Shown here one piece after another: positions 30,527-38,827 of a stretch of DNA of 41,964 bases; the stretch's first letter is position 1; each line of letters starts with the position of its first letter. Position numbers and translations under genes: made by a program. Origin of the DNA: CAYTZO01 sp964442525 (GTDB taxonomy: Bacteria; Patescibacteriota; Microgenomatia; UBA10105; UBA927); assembly GCA_964442525.1 (NCBI GenBank), contig CAYTZO010000004.1, forward strand, positions 1 through 41,964. The letters run 5' to 3'. The notes beneath the pieces are model-generated. The model ran no database searches. It saw only the letters and a list, made by a program, of their open reading frames with translations, and was not told the DNA's origin.

Positions 30527-32047
30527 ATGCTCGCAAAAATTTTTTCCGGCGCGATCGTCGGGCTTGACGCGGTGCCGGTTACGGTAGAAGTTGATATTGC
30601 CAGCATGGGCCTGCCGACGTTTTCTATCGTGGGTCTTCCCGATAAAGCAGTGGAGGAAAGTAAAGAACGCGTTCGTTCTGCAATTAAAAACAGTGGTGCA
30701 GAATTTCCCGCCAAGCGCATTACGGTTAATCTGGCTCCTGCCGACCTTCCCAAGATCGGACCATCGTATGATTTGCCTATTGCCCTGGGCATTCTCATCG
30801 CTTCGGGACAACTCGTGATGAAAGATGATCGCTCAATATTTATCGGTGAGCTTTCGCTTGATGGAAGCCTCCGGCATACCAATGGCGTCTTGCCGGTGAC
30901 CATGTATGCAAAACAAGCTGGATTTGCTAACATTTTTCTTCCCTCCATCGATGCCAGGGAAGCCGCTATCTTGGGGGGCGTTGCTATTATTCCCGTGAGT
31001 TCGCTTCTTGCACTTTTCCTTCATCTCAAAGGCGATGAAAAGCTCAAACCTCAGCCATTTCTTCCGTTTACCGATATCAAAAAACTCCCCGAGTCAGAAT
31101 TTGATTTTTCTGATATTCAGGGACAGGAACACGTGAAGCGCGCACTTGAGATTGCTGCTGCCGGCGGACACAACGTATTTCTTTTCGGTCCGCCGGGCGC
31201 CGGCAAGACGATGCTTGCGCGCGCACTTCCTTCGATTCTTCCGAACCTTACCGAGGAGGAGGCGTTGGAGGTGACGAAAATTTATTCCGTTACGGGGAAT
31301 TTACCCATCGGAGAGTCGGTCGTGAAAAAAAGGCCGTTTCGTGCTCCTCACCATACGACGTCTCGCATCGGACTCATCGGCGGCGGAACGCACCCGATGC
31401 CAGGGGAAATTTCTCTTGCCCACAGGGGTATTTTATTTTTGGACGAGTTTCCGGAGTTTCCGCGTCACGTGCTTGAAGCATTACGCCAGCCGATTGAAGA
31501 TGGCATCGTGTCAATTTCCCGCGCTGCCGGGACCGTGCGTTACCCGGCAAAATTTATGCTCATAGGCGCTTCCAACCCCTGCCCATGCGGCAATTTCGGA
31601 AGTGAGATGAAACGGTGTATTTGTATGCCTGGCGCGATTGCACGGTATAAAAATCGCATTTCAGGTCCAATCATTGACCGAATTGATCTCCATGTTTCTG
31701 TCCCGGCTGTCCGCGTAGAAAAACTGACGCAAAACTTTCAGTCCGAGAGCTCTCGGGTTATTCAAAAGAGAGTCCAGGCGGCACGGAATCTGCAGCTAGG
31801 GCGATTCCGCAAAATGGGCATTGCCTCGAATGCGGAGATGTCCACGCGGATGGTCAAGGAGTTTTGCCAATTATCCGGGGAAGTCCTTACGTTTCTTCGG
31901 CAGGCGACGTTGCGGTTTGGATTATCTGCCAGAGGATATTATCGGGTGATTAAGGTTGCCCGAACCATTGCAGACTTGGATGCGGCCAAAAATACCGAGC
32001 TTGCTCATGTTGCGGAATCCCTGCAGTATCGTTCGACACAACAATAA
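30527..32047 (+). CDS. comM: ComM/YifB-family Mg chelatase-like AAA+ ATPase
   Basis: ComM is a hexameric helicase that promotes branch migration in natural transformation. ATG 30527 (MLAKIFSGAIVGLDAVPVTV) matches the family N-terminus. The N-domain covers residues about 1-165. Walker A is GPPGAGKT (221-228). Walker B is ILFLDEFPEF, and the LRQPIEDG motif follows. Then a cysteine-containing NPCPCG loop and the C-terminal Mg_chelatase_C domain are seen. It has 506 residues. DNA-uptake genes often occur in CPR genomes. It ends before a strong bidirectional terminator. Confidence 0.93.
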   Translation: MLAKIFSGAIVGLDAVPVTVEVDIASMGLPTFSIVGLPDKAVEESKERVRSAIKNSGAEFPAKRITVNLAPADLPKIGPSYDLPIALGILIASGQLVMKDDRSIFIGELSLDGSLRHTNGVLPVTMYAKQAGFANIFLPSIDAREAAILGGVAIIPVSSLLALFLHLKGDEKLKPQPFLPFTDIKKLPESEFDFSDIQGQEHVKRALEIAAAGGHNVFLFGPPGAGKTMLARALPSILPNLTEEEALEVTKIYSVTGNLPIGESVVKKRPFRAPHHTTSRIGLIGGGTHPMPGEISLAHRGILFLDEFPEFPRHVLEALRQPIEDGIVSISRAAGTVRYPAKFMLIGASNPCPCGNFGSEMKRCICMPGAIARYKNRISGPIIDRIDLHVSVPAVRVEKLTQNFQSESSRVIQKRVQAARNLQLGRFRKMGIASNAEMSTRMVKEFCQLSGEVLTFLRQATLRFGLSARGYYRVIKVARTIADLDAAKNTELAHVAESLQYRSTQQ

Positions 32048-32081
32048 CCTATCTTCCGGTTAGTCGGAGTTTCCATGATCC

Positions 32082-32129
32082 AAATATGACAATCCCCTCA
32101 CCAGAAAAAAGGAGGGGATTGTCATATTT
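32082..32129. terminator. Bidirectional terminator between comM and the DUF5679 gene
   Basis: A perfect 18-bp stem (32082-32099 with 32112-32129) with a 12-base loop begins in AAAT and ends in ATTT. It lies between the ends of two convergent genes, so it probably ends transcripts from both sides. Confidence 0.8.
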
Positions 32130-32144
32130 CCACGAGAATAACTC

Positions 32145-32285
32145 TTATCCGCCGATTTTGAACATACCTGTTCCACAAACCGGACATTTGCCTTTGAGAG
32201 CCGGTTTACCATTCTTCATGGTGATTTTTGTAGCTTTTGGATCGTCGCGCTTTGCTCGACACTTGACGCAATACATCTGAGCCAT
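32145..32285 (-). CDS. DUF5679 zinc-ribbon protein
   Basis: This 46-residue protein (MAQMYCVKCRAKRDD, then ITMKNGKPALKGKCPVCGTG, MFKIGG) has two CxxC pairs (C6/C9, C34/C37) that form a zinc ribbon. It fits the DUF5679 family of very small proteins that is common in CPR and related bacteria. The function is unknown. A strong AGGAGGTGA SD precedes ATG 32285. It is probably co-transcribed with the small membrane protein gene upstream (53 bases away). Confidence 0.8.
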   Translation of the reverse strand: MAQMYCVKCRAKRDDPKATKITMKNGKPALKGKCPVCGTGMFKIGG

Positions 32286-32338
32286 ATCGTTATTTCACCT
32301 CCTCTCAAAAAAGTAATGTTTTAGGCAGAGGGAAAACG

Positions 32339-32605
32339 TTACCGTTTTATTAGACTATACCAATAGATTCCGAACTCCACGGCGACCGTCGCAAGCCCCA
32401 GGACAATAGTTCGAACCATGTCTTTGCGGTGGAGGGCAAATTGCATTGTTTGCGGGTACGATTCTTCCCCAACGCGGCTATTTTGAACCGAAGAGGCGGC
32501 CGGTCGTGCGAGGGAAACTGCCGAAATAGAAAACGACGGCACACTCGCGGTAAATTGCCGGTGTTTTTCTGCGAGCAGTTTTTGCCTTTTCGTTTTCGCA
32601 GGCAT
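32339..32605 (-). CDS. Small single-span membrane protein
   Basis: I choose ATG 32605 (MPAKTKRQKLLAEKHRQFT), not an upstream in-frame start, because a promoter at 32626-32655 would leave the longer form outside the mRNA. The 88-residue product has a basic N-terminus, a Ser/Ala/Val-rich middle, and a C-terminal membrane helix (about residues 66-84, IVLGLATVAVEFGIYW). Basic and C-terminally anchored proteins of this kind are common in the group. No function is known. The stop codon lies in the loop of a 6-bp hairpin (32333-32348). Confidence 0.6.
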   Translation of the reverse strand: MPAKTKRQKLLAEKHRQFTASVPSFSISAVSLARPAASSVQNSRVGEESYPQTMQFALHRKDMVRTIVLGLATVAVEFGIYWYSLIKR

Positions 32606-32625
32606 ACGTAGCCTCAGTGAGGGTG

Positions 32626-32655
32626 AGCGTAGCACAGGCGCGCTAGCCTTGTCAA
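32626..32655 (-). promoter_or_regulatory. Promoter of the small membrane protein operon
   Basis: On the - strand TTGACA (32655-32650), an 18-base spacer and TACGCT (32631-32626) with extended TGC stand about 20 bases before ATG 32605. The -35 is part of a 10-bp inverted repeat shared with the divergent promoter (32646-32655 and 32693-32702). Confidence 0.5.
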
Positions 32656-32692
32656 CTTCACCCGGCCTCAACGACGTACGGTGTTTCACGCA

Positions 32693-32722
32693 TTGACAAG
32701 GCGACAAGAGGAATCGTAAGAT
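32693..32722 (+). promoter_or_regulatory. Promoter of the DUF4446-DUF3048 operon
   Basis: TTGACA (32693-32698), an 18-base spacer and TAAGAT (32717-32722) stand 21 bases before ATG 32744. The -35 lies in the right arm of the inverted repeat GCCTTGTCAA/TTGACAAGGC, so two divergent promoters share mirror-image -35 regions about 37 bases apart. Confidence 0.55.
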
Positions 32723-32743
32723 GATGGGTACGAATGGTGTTCA

Positions 32744-33205
32744 ATGGATGCACGTATTCTCACAGTACTTTTGATCGTTGTTATCGTCTGGATGGCCATA
32801 CTGTCGGTTATGGTTATCCGGGCTGTGGGTCATTATAATCGCTTAAGCAGCGGCATAACCAAGAGCGGGCTCAAAGATATTCTCGAGCGCATTCTCTCGT
32901 CTCACACGGCTGCTCAAAAGCAGATCACGGCGATTCATCAAACGCTCCAGCAGGTGATCGTGGATGGCCGGAGACACATTCAGCGGATGGGAGTCGTACG
33001 GTTTAACCCGTTTCATGATACAGGAGGAAGCCAGAGCTTTGCGATGGCGATCCTCGACGGCGAAGGGAATGGATTTGTCATGACATCATTATTTGCTCGG
33101 ACAGGTCATAGGTGGTATGTTAAACAAGTACAGGGTGGCAAGGGAAAAGATTTTGAGCTTTCAAAAGAAGAGGAACGGGCAATAAGTATAGCTCGACCCA
33201 TATGA
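32744..33205 (+). CDS. DUF4446 family membrane protein
   Basis: The 153-residue protein has an N-terminal membrane helix (about residues 6-27), a short helical region and the DUF4446 core: IQRMGVVRFNPFHDTGGSQS, FAMAILDGEGNGFVMTSLFA, then a C-terminal LSKEEERAIS. The family occurs in Firmicutes and CPR. Its function is unknown. It overlaps the next gene by ATGA, so the two are translationally coupled. Confidence 0.82.
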   Translation: MDARILTVLLIVVIVWMAILSVMVIRAVGHYNRLSSGITKSGLKDILERILSSHTAAQKQITAIHQTLQQVIVDGRRHIQRMGVVRFNPFHDTGGSQSFAMAILDGEGNGFVMTSLFARTGHRWYVKQVQGGKGKDFELSKEEERAISIARPI

Positions 33206-34371
33206 AAAAAGAACAGCTTCTCATGTATGGCATCATAGGGCTTGCGATTTATCTTTTTGTGACGGGTTTGTCATTTGCTGGATTTAGTTACGCAGGCAGA
33301 TTTTTACCGGGGAGAGTTACCGCGCCGATTCCCAATGGCACACAGGGCCGTTTTGTCATAGATCCGAATGCGCCGAAAACAGAGGCATGTCCGATTAACG
33401 GGAAGCTCTATACGGCTGATGAACGAAAAATCTGGGAAACCAGACGACCTCTTGCCGTCATGATAGAAAATCATGTGGAGGCCCGTCCGCAATCGGGTCT
33501 GAGCAGTGCAGACGTAGTTTATGAGGCGGTCGCTGAGGGGGGGATTGCCCGGTTTATGGGAGTCTTTTACTGCGGCGTGGCAGCGAGCACAAACCTTGCT
33601 CCGGTGCGCAGCGCCCGATCCTACTTTTTACCGTGGGTTCTTGAATACGATGCCCTCTATAATCACGTGGGCGGCGCAGGCAATTGTAACGACGACACCG
33701 TTGATGAACGGGCCAAAGCGCTTTGTCAGATACAGCAATACCGCATAAAAGACATGGATCAGTTCGGCATATCGTTCCCGACATGTTACAGAAATTATGA
33801 TCGCCTTGATCGTCCAGTGGCGACGGAGCATACGATGGTCTGCGTGACGGATAAACTTTATAAAATTGCTGCGGAGCGGGGATGGACCAACGTTGATGCG
33901 AAGGGGGTTGCGTGGAATAAAAATTTTGTTGCCTGGAAATTCAAAGACGATGCAGGACTCAATGACCGGTCTGCTTCATTCTCCGCAAGTTTCGTTGCAT
34001 GGAAAGGGTATGAGGCGGAGTATGGCGTTCGTTGGGATTATGATAAAACAACGAACACCTATCGCCGCACCAATGGAGGGGTGGCGCAAATTGATCTTGA
34101 GAACAAGCAGGCCATTTCAGCAAAAGCAGTCATTATTCAATGGGCGAAAGAGATCGGCCCTCTTGACTCCAAGGGCCATCTGTTCTATACCACCACTGGG
34201 ACGGGAGACGGGCTCGTATTTGAAGATGGCAAGGCGACAAAGGTGACGTGGAAAAAGCCTGATCTAAGTTCCCGGACAAAGTTTTATGATGCGGCTGGCC
34301 GTGAAGTCAGTTTCGATCGGGGTCAACTCTGGTTCGAACTTCTGCCGATCGGTACGCCAGTAAACTACTAA
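33202..34371 (+). CDS. DUF3048 domain lipoprotein-like/anchored protein
   Basis: The 389-residue protein has an N-terminal membrane helix (about residues 9-28), then the DUF3048 (YerB-type) domain: RPLAVMIENHVEARPQSGLS, ADVVYEAVAEGGIARFM, APVRSARSYFLPWVLEY. The C-terminal DUF3048_C part has YGVRWDYDKTTNTYRRTNGG, VIIQW and RGQLWFELLP. It is probably extracytoplasmic and has no lipobox cysteine at the signal end. The function is unknown. Cys residues are at about 60, 118, 158, 171, 193 and 214. It is coupled to DUF4446. Confidence 0.85.
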   Translation: MKKEQLLMYGIIGLAIYLFVTGLSFAGFSYAGRFLPGRVTAPIPNGTQGRFVIDPNAPKTEACPINGKLYTADERKIWETRRPLAVMIENHVEARPQSGLSSADVVYEAVAEGGIARFMGVFYCGVAASTNLAPVRSARSYFLPWVLEYDALYNHVGGAGNCNDDTVDERAKALCQIQQYRIKDMDQFGISFPTCYRNYDRLDRPVATEHTMVCVTDKLYKIAAERGWTNVDAKGVAWNKNFVAWKFKDDAGLNDRSASFSASFVAWKGYEAEYGVRWDYDKTTNTYRRTNGGVAQIDLENKQAISAKAVIIQWAKEIGPLDSKGHLFYTTTGTGDGLVFEDGKATKVTWKKPDLSSRTKFYDAAGREVSFDRGQLWFELLPIGTPVNY

Positions 34372-34402
34372 GAGACTCCTGCCCGAGAAAGGGTTATTGG
34401 GT

Positions 34403-34984
34403 ATGTTTCTTGAAGATCTTATTATCTCCCGCGTACGGGTGAAAATGCTGACGTTGTTTTTTACTCATCCGGGTACCATATTCCATGTTCGAGATATAGT
34501 GCGGAAGGTTGGTGAAGAAATTAATGCCGTTCGGCGCGAGCTTGCGCATATGGAAAAGGCCGGCATGGTCACCAAAGAGCAGCGGGCCAACCGTCTATTT
34601 TATAGTTTTCGGAGAGATTACCCTCTCTACTATGAACTTTTGACATTAATTGGGAAAACATCCGGTTTGAGTGCCGACATCCTCAAGCACAAAGCCAAAC
34701 TCGGCAAAATAAAGTTTGCCATGATATCCGGCAGGTTTTTACGGCATCTACCCAAACGCGCGAGTACCGACGTAGAGCTTTTGGTTGTGGGGAACGTTGT
34801 CCTTCCAGAACTCGCGCAGCTCGTAAAAGCAGAGGAAGTGAGACGAGAGACTGAACTCAACTATACGGTGATGAGCGAGGAGGAATTCGCGTTCCGTAAA
34901 CGCAGACGCGATCCGTTTGTGCTCTCTATACTTGGAGGATCAAGAGTTATGGTCATCGGCGATGAAGAGGAGCTTCTTGATTAA
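34403..34984 (+). CDS. Winged-helix protein with degenerate nucleotidyltransferase-like domain
   Basis: I choose ATG 34403 (MFLEDLIISRVRVKMLTLFF). It gives 193 residues. Residues about 10-70 form a winged-helix DNA-binding domain. After a linker, residues 100-130 (KIKFAMISGRFLRHLPKRAS, then TDVELLVVG) resemble the MNT-type nucleotidyltransferase GS...DxD pattern, but GS is GR (110-111) and DxD is DVE (123-125), so catalysis is doubtful. It is followed two bases later by an AbrB-like gene, so the pair may regulate together. Such proteins are found in CPR genomes. The role is unknown. Confidence 0.6.
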   Translation: MFLEDLIISRVRVKMLTLFFTHPGTIFHVRDIVRKVGEEINAVRRELAHMEKAGMVTKEQRANRLFYSFRRDYPLYYELLTLIGKTSGLSADILKHKAKLGKIKFAMISGRFLRHLPKRASTDVELLVVGNVVLPELAQLVKAEEVRRETELNYTVMSEEEFAFRKRRRDPFVLSILGGSRVMVIGDEEELLD

Positions 34985-34985
34985 C

Positions 34986-35168
34986 ATGAAGCAAAAAGTG
35001 CTCCGTACCGGACACAGTTTGGCCGTTGTCATTCCTTCGAAGTTTGTCCGAGATATTGTCGTAAAACCCGGAGATGTCGTTTCCGTTACGCCGGACTCGA
35101 GAAAAGGAAAAATTACCTATACATTCCAAAATGCTACCCAGCTTCCTCTTGCATTACCGAAAGCCTAA
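34986..35168 (+). CDS. AbrB/SpoVT-type DNA-binding protein
   Basis: This 60-residue protein begins MKQKVLRTGHSLAVVIPSKF and continues VRDIVVKPGDVVSVTPD, the swapped-hairpin SpoVT-AbrB fold used by transition-state regulators and MazE-type antitoxins. It lies 1 base after the stop of the wHTH gene, and no SD is evident. ATG 34986 fits the AbrB start. It could be an autoregulated antitoxin-like partner or a plain regulator. No toxin gene (MazF, VapC) is next to it. Confidence 0.75.
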   Translation: MKQKVLRTGHSLAVVIPSKFVRDIVVKPGDVVSVTPDSRKGKITYTFQNATQLPLALPKA

Positions 35169-35176
35169 TATACAAT
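35149..35176 (+). promoter_or_regulatory. Promoter of secDF
   Basis: TTGCAT (35149-35154), a 16-base spacer and TACAAT (35171-35176) stand 6 bases before the secD ATG at 35183. The predicted start is at the ATG itself, so the mRNA would be leaderless. Confidence 0.5.
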
Positions 35177-35182
35177 AAACCC

Positions 35183-36526
35183 ATGGTTCGTACGCGGCGC
35201 ATTTTTATCCTTCTGGTTGTACTGATTATAGCCTTTGTACTCATTGATATCCCCGAAAATTATCGTGCATTTGGTCGAACGCTCTCTCCTCCGGTTATTA
35301 ACCTCCGGCCTTGGGGAATTCCTATCGCAAAAGAATTTAAGACGCGTCTCGGCCTTGATCTTTCCGGCGGCATCTACGTAACGCTTGAAGCGGACATGTC
35401 GGGGATTAGGGAGGCGGACCGGACTTCTGCCCTCGATTCCGCAAGAGAAATTATTGAGCGCCGCGTAAATCTTTTTGGTGTGAGCGAGCCCGTGGTGCAG
35501 TCGTCTCGATCGGAGAATCATTACCGAATCATCGTCGAACTTCCGGGACTCACCAATGTTGACGAGGCAACCAAGCTCATTGGTCAAACGGCAAAACTTG
35601 AATTCCGTGAATTTACTGTGCCAACCGCCTCTCTGAGCGCAGTTACTACCACCAGAGAGCTCCTGGCAATGACGAAATCCGTTGGACTCACCGGCAGCGA
35701 TTTGAAGCGTGCACAGCTCGCCTTTAACTCTACCACCGGCGCGCCGGAGGTCGGCATAGAGTTCACATCAGATGGGTCGAAGAAATTTGCAGACATCACG
35801 ACACGACTGGTGGGAAAGCAGCTCGCCATCTTCCTTGACAATAGTCTCCTTACGGCGCCGACGGTGCAGACTCCCATTACCGGCGGCTCGGCGGTTATCA
35901 CCGGCCAATATACCAGAGAATCGGCAAAAACGCTGGCGCTTCAGCTCAATGCCGGCGCACTACCGGTACCGGTATCGATCGTTGAAAAGCGGACGATTGG
36001 TGCAACGCTCGGGGGAGAGTCCGTTGCAAGAAGTATAAACGCAGGCACAATTGGGCTTACGCTTGTGGCGGCATTCATGATTTTTCAATACGGTTGGCTT
36101 GGGCTTATTGCCGACGCGGCACTCGTGGTCTATGGGATTACTACGTTTGCAATATTTCGTTGGATACCCATTACCCTAACGCTACCCGGTATCGCCGGAT
36201 TTATTCTGTCCATGGGCATGGCGGTTGATGCCAATATCCTTATTTTTGAACGCTATCGGGAGGAAAAGCGCAAGGGGAAACCGTGGGCTATCGCAATCGA
36301 AGAAGCGTTTGGGAAAGCGTGGGAAAGTATCCGCGATGCAAACGTTACAACCATTATTACGAGCATTATTCTGTTTAATCCCGGCAACTGGCAATTTCTT
36401 CCAAGTTCGGGTTTGGTGAGGGGATTTGCCGTGACACTTCTTATTGGGGTACTCGTGAGTTTGTTTACCGGCATAGTCGTAACACGGACGTTTATCCGCG
36501 TGTTCTATAGGGAGAAGCAGATATGA
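35183..36526 (+). CDS. secD: Protein translocase subunit SecD
   Basis: SecD, with SecF, uses the proton motive force to pull secreted proteins across the membrane. The 447-residue protein has an N-terminal helix, the GLDLSGGIYVTLEAD motif, a large extracytoplasmic P1 region with ELPGLTNVDEATKLIGQTA, and the C-terminal five-helix domain with GMAVDANILIFERYREE, the family signature. It is shorter than E. coli SecD (615) but normal for small genomes. It overlaps secF by ATGA. Confidence 0.95.
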   Translation: MVRTRRIFILLVVLIIAFVLIDIPENYRAFGRTLSPPVINLRPWGIPIAKEFKTRLGLDLSGGIYVTLEADMSGIREADRTSALDSAREIIERRVNLFGVSEPVVQSSRSENHYRIIVELPGLTNVDEATKLIGQTAKLEFREFTVPTASLSAVTTTRELLAMTKSVGLTGSDLKRAQLAFNSTTGAPEVGIEFTSDGSKKFADITTRLVGKQLAIFLDNSLLTAPTVQTPITGGSAVITGQYTRESAKTLALQLNAGALPVPVSIVEKRTIGATLGGESVARSINAGTIGLTLVAAFMIFQYGWLGLIADAALVVYGITTFAIFRWIPITLTLPGIAGFILSMGMAVDANILIFERYREEKRKGKPWAIAIEEAFGKAWESIRDANVTTIITSIILFNPGNWQFLPSSGLVRGFAVTLLIGVLVSLFTGIVVTRTFIRVFYREKQI

Positions 36527-37395
36527 TTCGATTTTCAAAATACATCTGGCTCTACTTTTTGCTTTCAAGCTTGGTGCTCATACCGGGGATTTTTTCCCTG
36601 ATTCGTTTCGGACTCGTTCCTTCCATAGATTTTACCGGCGGCACAATACTTGAGGTTCGCTTTGACAGCAACGTATCGGTGGAAGAACTTAACCGTGTCG
36701 TTCGAAAAGAGAAGTTTCCAGTAGACTCCATACAAGCCTCAAATCCTCAAACGTATGTTTTCCGGTTTAAACCCATCGAGCAACAGACGCTGGATCAGTT
36801 GCAGAAAGACCTCTCCCAGGGTATCGGCACGAACCGGGTCGTGCGCAATGAAACCGTCGGACCTATTTTGGGAACTGAGCTACTGCAAAAAGCCGTGATT
36901 GCGGCGATTTTTGCTATCGTTGCCATTCTTCTCTACGTCGCCTATGCATTTAGAAATGTGAAGTTTGGCGTCTGCGCGGTACTTGCGCTTTTTCATGATT
37001 TATTGGTTGTGCTTAGCGCATTCTCGCTCTTGGGGCGCATATGGGCAGTAGAGGTTGATACGCTTTTCGTTACCGCATTTTTGACCACGATGAGCTTTTC
37101 CGTTCATGATACGATTATTATCTTCGATCGTATCCGGGAATATCTCAGAAAAGGGACCCGCGGATCGCTTGAGGAACTTTCCGATATTGCCCTCAACGAA
37201 ACCCTCAATCGCTCCCTCACCAATTCGCTCGCACTTATATTCATGCTTTTGGCTTTGGCGCTTATGGGCGGCGTAACGGTACGCTGGTTTATCATCGCCC
37301 TTCTTATCGGTACCACCTCGGGGACTTATTCTTCTCCTTTTGTCGCCACTCCGCTTCTTATTTTATGGGACCGGTGGGAACGGAGGAAAAAATAA
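36523..37395 (+). CDS. secF: Protein translocase subunit SecF
   Basis: SecF is the partner of SecD. The 290-residue protein has the first helix, the signature DFTGGTILEVRF (about residue 38), the short extracytoplasmic part, and the five C-terminal helices with TMSFSVHDTIIIFDRIREYL and NRSLTNSLALIFMLLALAL. It is coupled to secD by a 4-base overlap. It ends close to a run of A/T bases and is convergent with cca, with a 47-base gap. Confidence 0.95.
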   Translation: MIRFSKYIWLYFLLSSLVLIPGIFSLIRFGLVPSIDFTGGTILEVRFDSNVSVEELNRVVRKEKFPVDSIQASNPQTYVFRFKPIEQQTLDQLQKDLSQGIGTNRVVRNETVGPILGTELLQKAVIAAIFAIVAILLYVAYAFRNVKFGVCAVLALFHDLLVVLSAFSLLGRIWAVEVDTLFVTAFLTTMSFSVHDTIIIFDRIREYLRKGTRGSLEELSDIALNETLNRSLTNSLALIFMLLALALMGGVTVRWFIIALLIGTTSGTYSSPFVATPLLILWDRWERRKK

Positions 37396-37442
37396 TTTTT
37401 TATTGGAAATCTTCAATGAAAATTGTACATGCAAATTGCAGG

Positions 37443-38801
37443 TTAACGAGAATCACCCGTGAGCTTAAGTTCCCTTATTCGTTTTAATAATGTTTCGCGA
37501 TCGTTTACGAGCGAACCGGATTCAACTTCGCTAAATATTTGATTGAGGATTTTTCCAACAAGAGGACCGGGCTTGATACTGAACTCCTTCATAACATCGT
37601 GTCCGTCAATTTTGAGATCACTGACTGTGAAGGGTTGTTTTTGCACTTCCTCAAGGCGTTTTTTAAAAAGTTCCAGTCTCCAGGACGTTTCCCATGCACC
37701 TCCGCCCAAACGGTCACCGATCCGAAGTGTAAGCATATCATTGAGATTGTCTTTTCCGACTCTTCGGATAAAGCGCCGAATTGCGCTATCGGTTTGACGT
37801 TCATCTACCGTAAACTGATGCCATCGGACGAGGAGAAACAATCGTTCGGAATCGTGTTTCGATAATCGTAATCGTTGGGCAATATTTTTAACGATTCGTG
37901 CGCCAACCACCTCGTGGTTATAAAACGTAATAAGCCCCGAAGAGTCTTTTTTAAATGTTTTTGGTTTTCCGATGTCGTGAAGGAGGGTAGCAAAACGAAC
38001 GAGAGGATCATCGGATTTGCAATTTTTCAGAGCTAAAATTGAATGGGTTCCAACGTCGTAGATGTGATGCCTTTTGGGGCTTTTTTGCGGAGTATCAAAT
38101 GCCGGTTCAAGCTCGGGAAGAATGTAATGGAGAAGTTTTGCGTTTTTTAAGACTAAAATCCCGTCTGCCGCATGAGGGGAGGTGAGGAGCTTCAGAAGCT
38201 CATCACGGATTCTCTCGGCAGAGATTTTTGTAAGCGTTCCTGCATTAGTTTGTATTGCCGCCAGTGTTGATTTATCGATCATGAATCCGAGCTCCGCGGC
38301 AATCCGTATGGCACGTATCATGCGGAGAGCATCCTCTTTAAATCGGGTGCCTGCTTCTCCCACCGCCTTAATTACTTGCTTTTTTATGTCTTCCTGTCCT
38401 TTGTAAGGATCAACGAGCTCTCTTCCATCAAATGCTATGGCATTGATGGTAAAGTCGCGGCGGCTGAGGTCTTCTTCGAGAGTTTGTCCCCAGATAATTT
38501 TGTCCGGGTGTCTGTGATCAGAATAGCCGTGTTCACTCCGATAGGTCGTAACCTCATATACATCGGTTGTTTCACCTTTGCTATTTTTAATTTTTATTCC
38601 GACAGTCCCGAATTGATTATCGTAGAAACTCTCAGGGAATACTTTCAGGATGTCTTCAGGTGTCGCATTGGTTGTGAAGTCCCAATGTTTGGTTGATCGG
38701 TCCATAAGAAGATCCCGGACCGAGCCGCCGACAGCATAGACCTCAAACCCAGCTTTTTTTAGGGAATCAATTATGTGTTGGGCTTGTTTTGGGATGGTCA
38801 T
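37443..38801 (-). CDS. cca: CCA tRNA nucleotidyltransferase / poly(A) polymerase-family protein with HD domain
   Basis: This enzyme adds or repairs the 3' CCA of tRNAs, which the tRNA-Pro gene here does not encode. The NTase head has GGSVRD (residues 25-30), then HWDFTTNATPED (39-50), RRDFTINA (114-121) and RMIRAIR (about 160). The DxD that binds the two catalytic metals reads H39-W40-D41: the first Asp is replaced by His (codon CAT at 38687-38685). A C-terminal HD domain has LLHDIGK (H275-D276). It has 452 residues. It is divergent from recJ, with a shared palindromic -10. Confidence 0.88.
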   Translation of the reverse strand: MTIPKQAQHIIDSLKKAGFEVYAVGGSVRDLLMDRSTKHWDFTTNATPEDILKVFPESFYDNQFGTVGIKIKNSKGETTDVYEVTTYRSEHGYSDHRHPDKIIWGQTLEEDLSRRDFTINAIAFDGRELVDPYKGQEDIKKQVIKAVGEAGTRFKEDALRMIRAIRIAAELGFMIDKSTLAAIQTNAGTLTKISAERIRDELLKLLTSPHAADGILVLKNAKLLHYILPELEPAFDTPQKSPKRHHIYDVGTHSILALKNCKSDDPLVRFATLLHDIGKPKTFKKDSSGLITFYNHEVVGARIVKNIAQRLRLSKHDSERLFLLVRWHQFTVDERQTDSAIRRFIRRVGKDNLNDMLTLRIGDRLGGGAWETSWRLELFKKRLEEVQKQPFTVSDLKIDGHDVMKEFSIKPGPLVGKILNQIFSEVESGSLVNDRETLLKRIRELKLTGDSR

Positions 38802-38809
38802 ACCAGTCG

Positions 38810-38821
38810 TATGATATCATA
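38810..38821. promoter_or_regulatory. Palindromic bidirectional -10 between cca and recJ
   Basis: TATGATATCATA is a perfect 12-bp palindrome that gives a TATGAT and a TATCAT -10-like hexamer on both strands, in the 26-base divergent space. The starts (38801 on -, 38828 on +) lie 8 and 6 bases outside it. Either direction would produce an mRNA with a leader of 0-8 bases. Confidence 0.55.
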
Positions 38822-38827
38822 AGCCCT

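Noticed and set aside
32606..32707. Longer form of the small membrane protein starting upstream of 32605
   Set aside because: It would place the start upstream of the promoter, and the added part shows no protein-like pattern.
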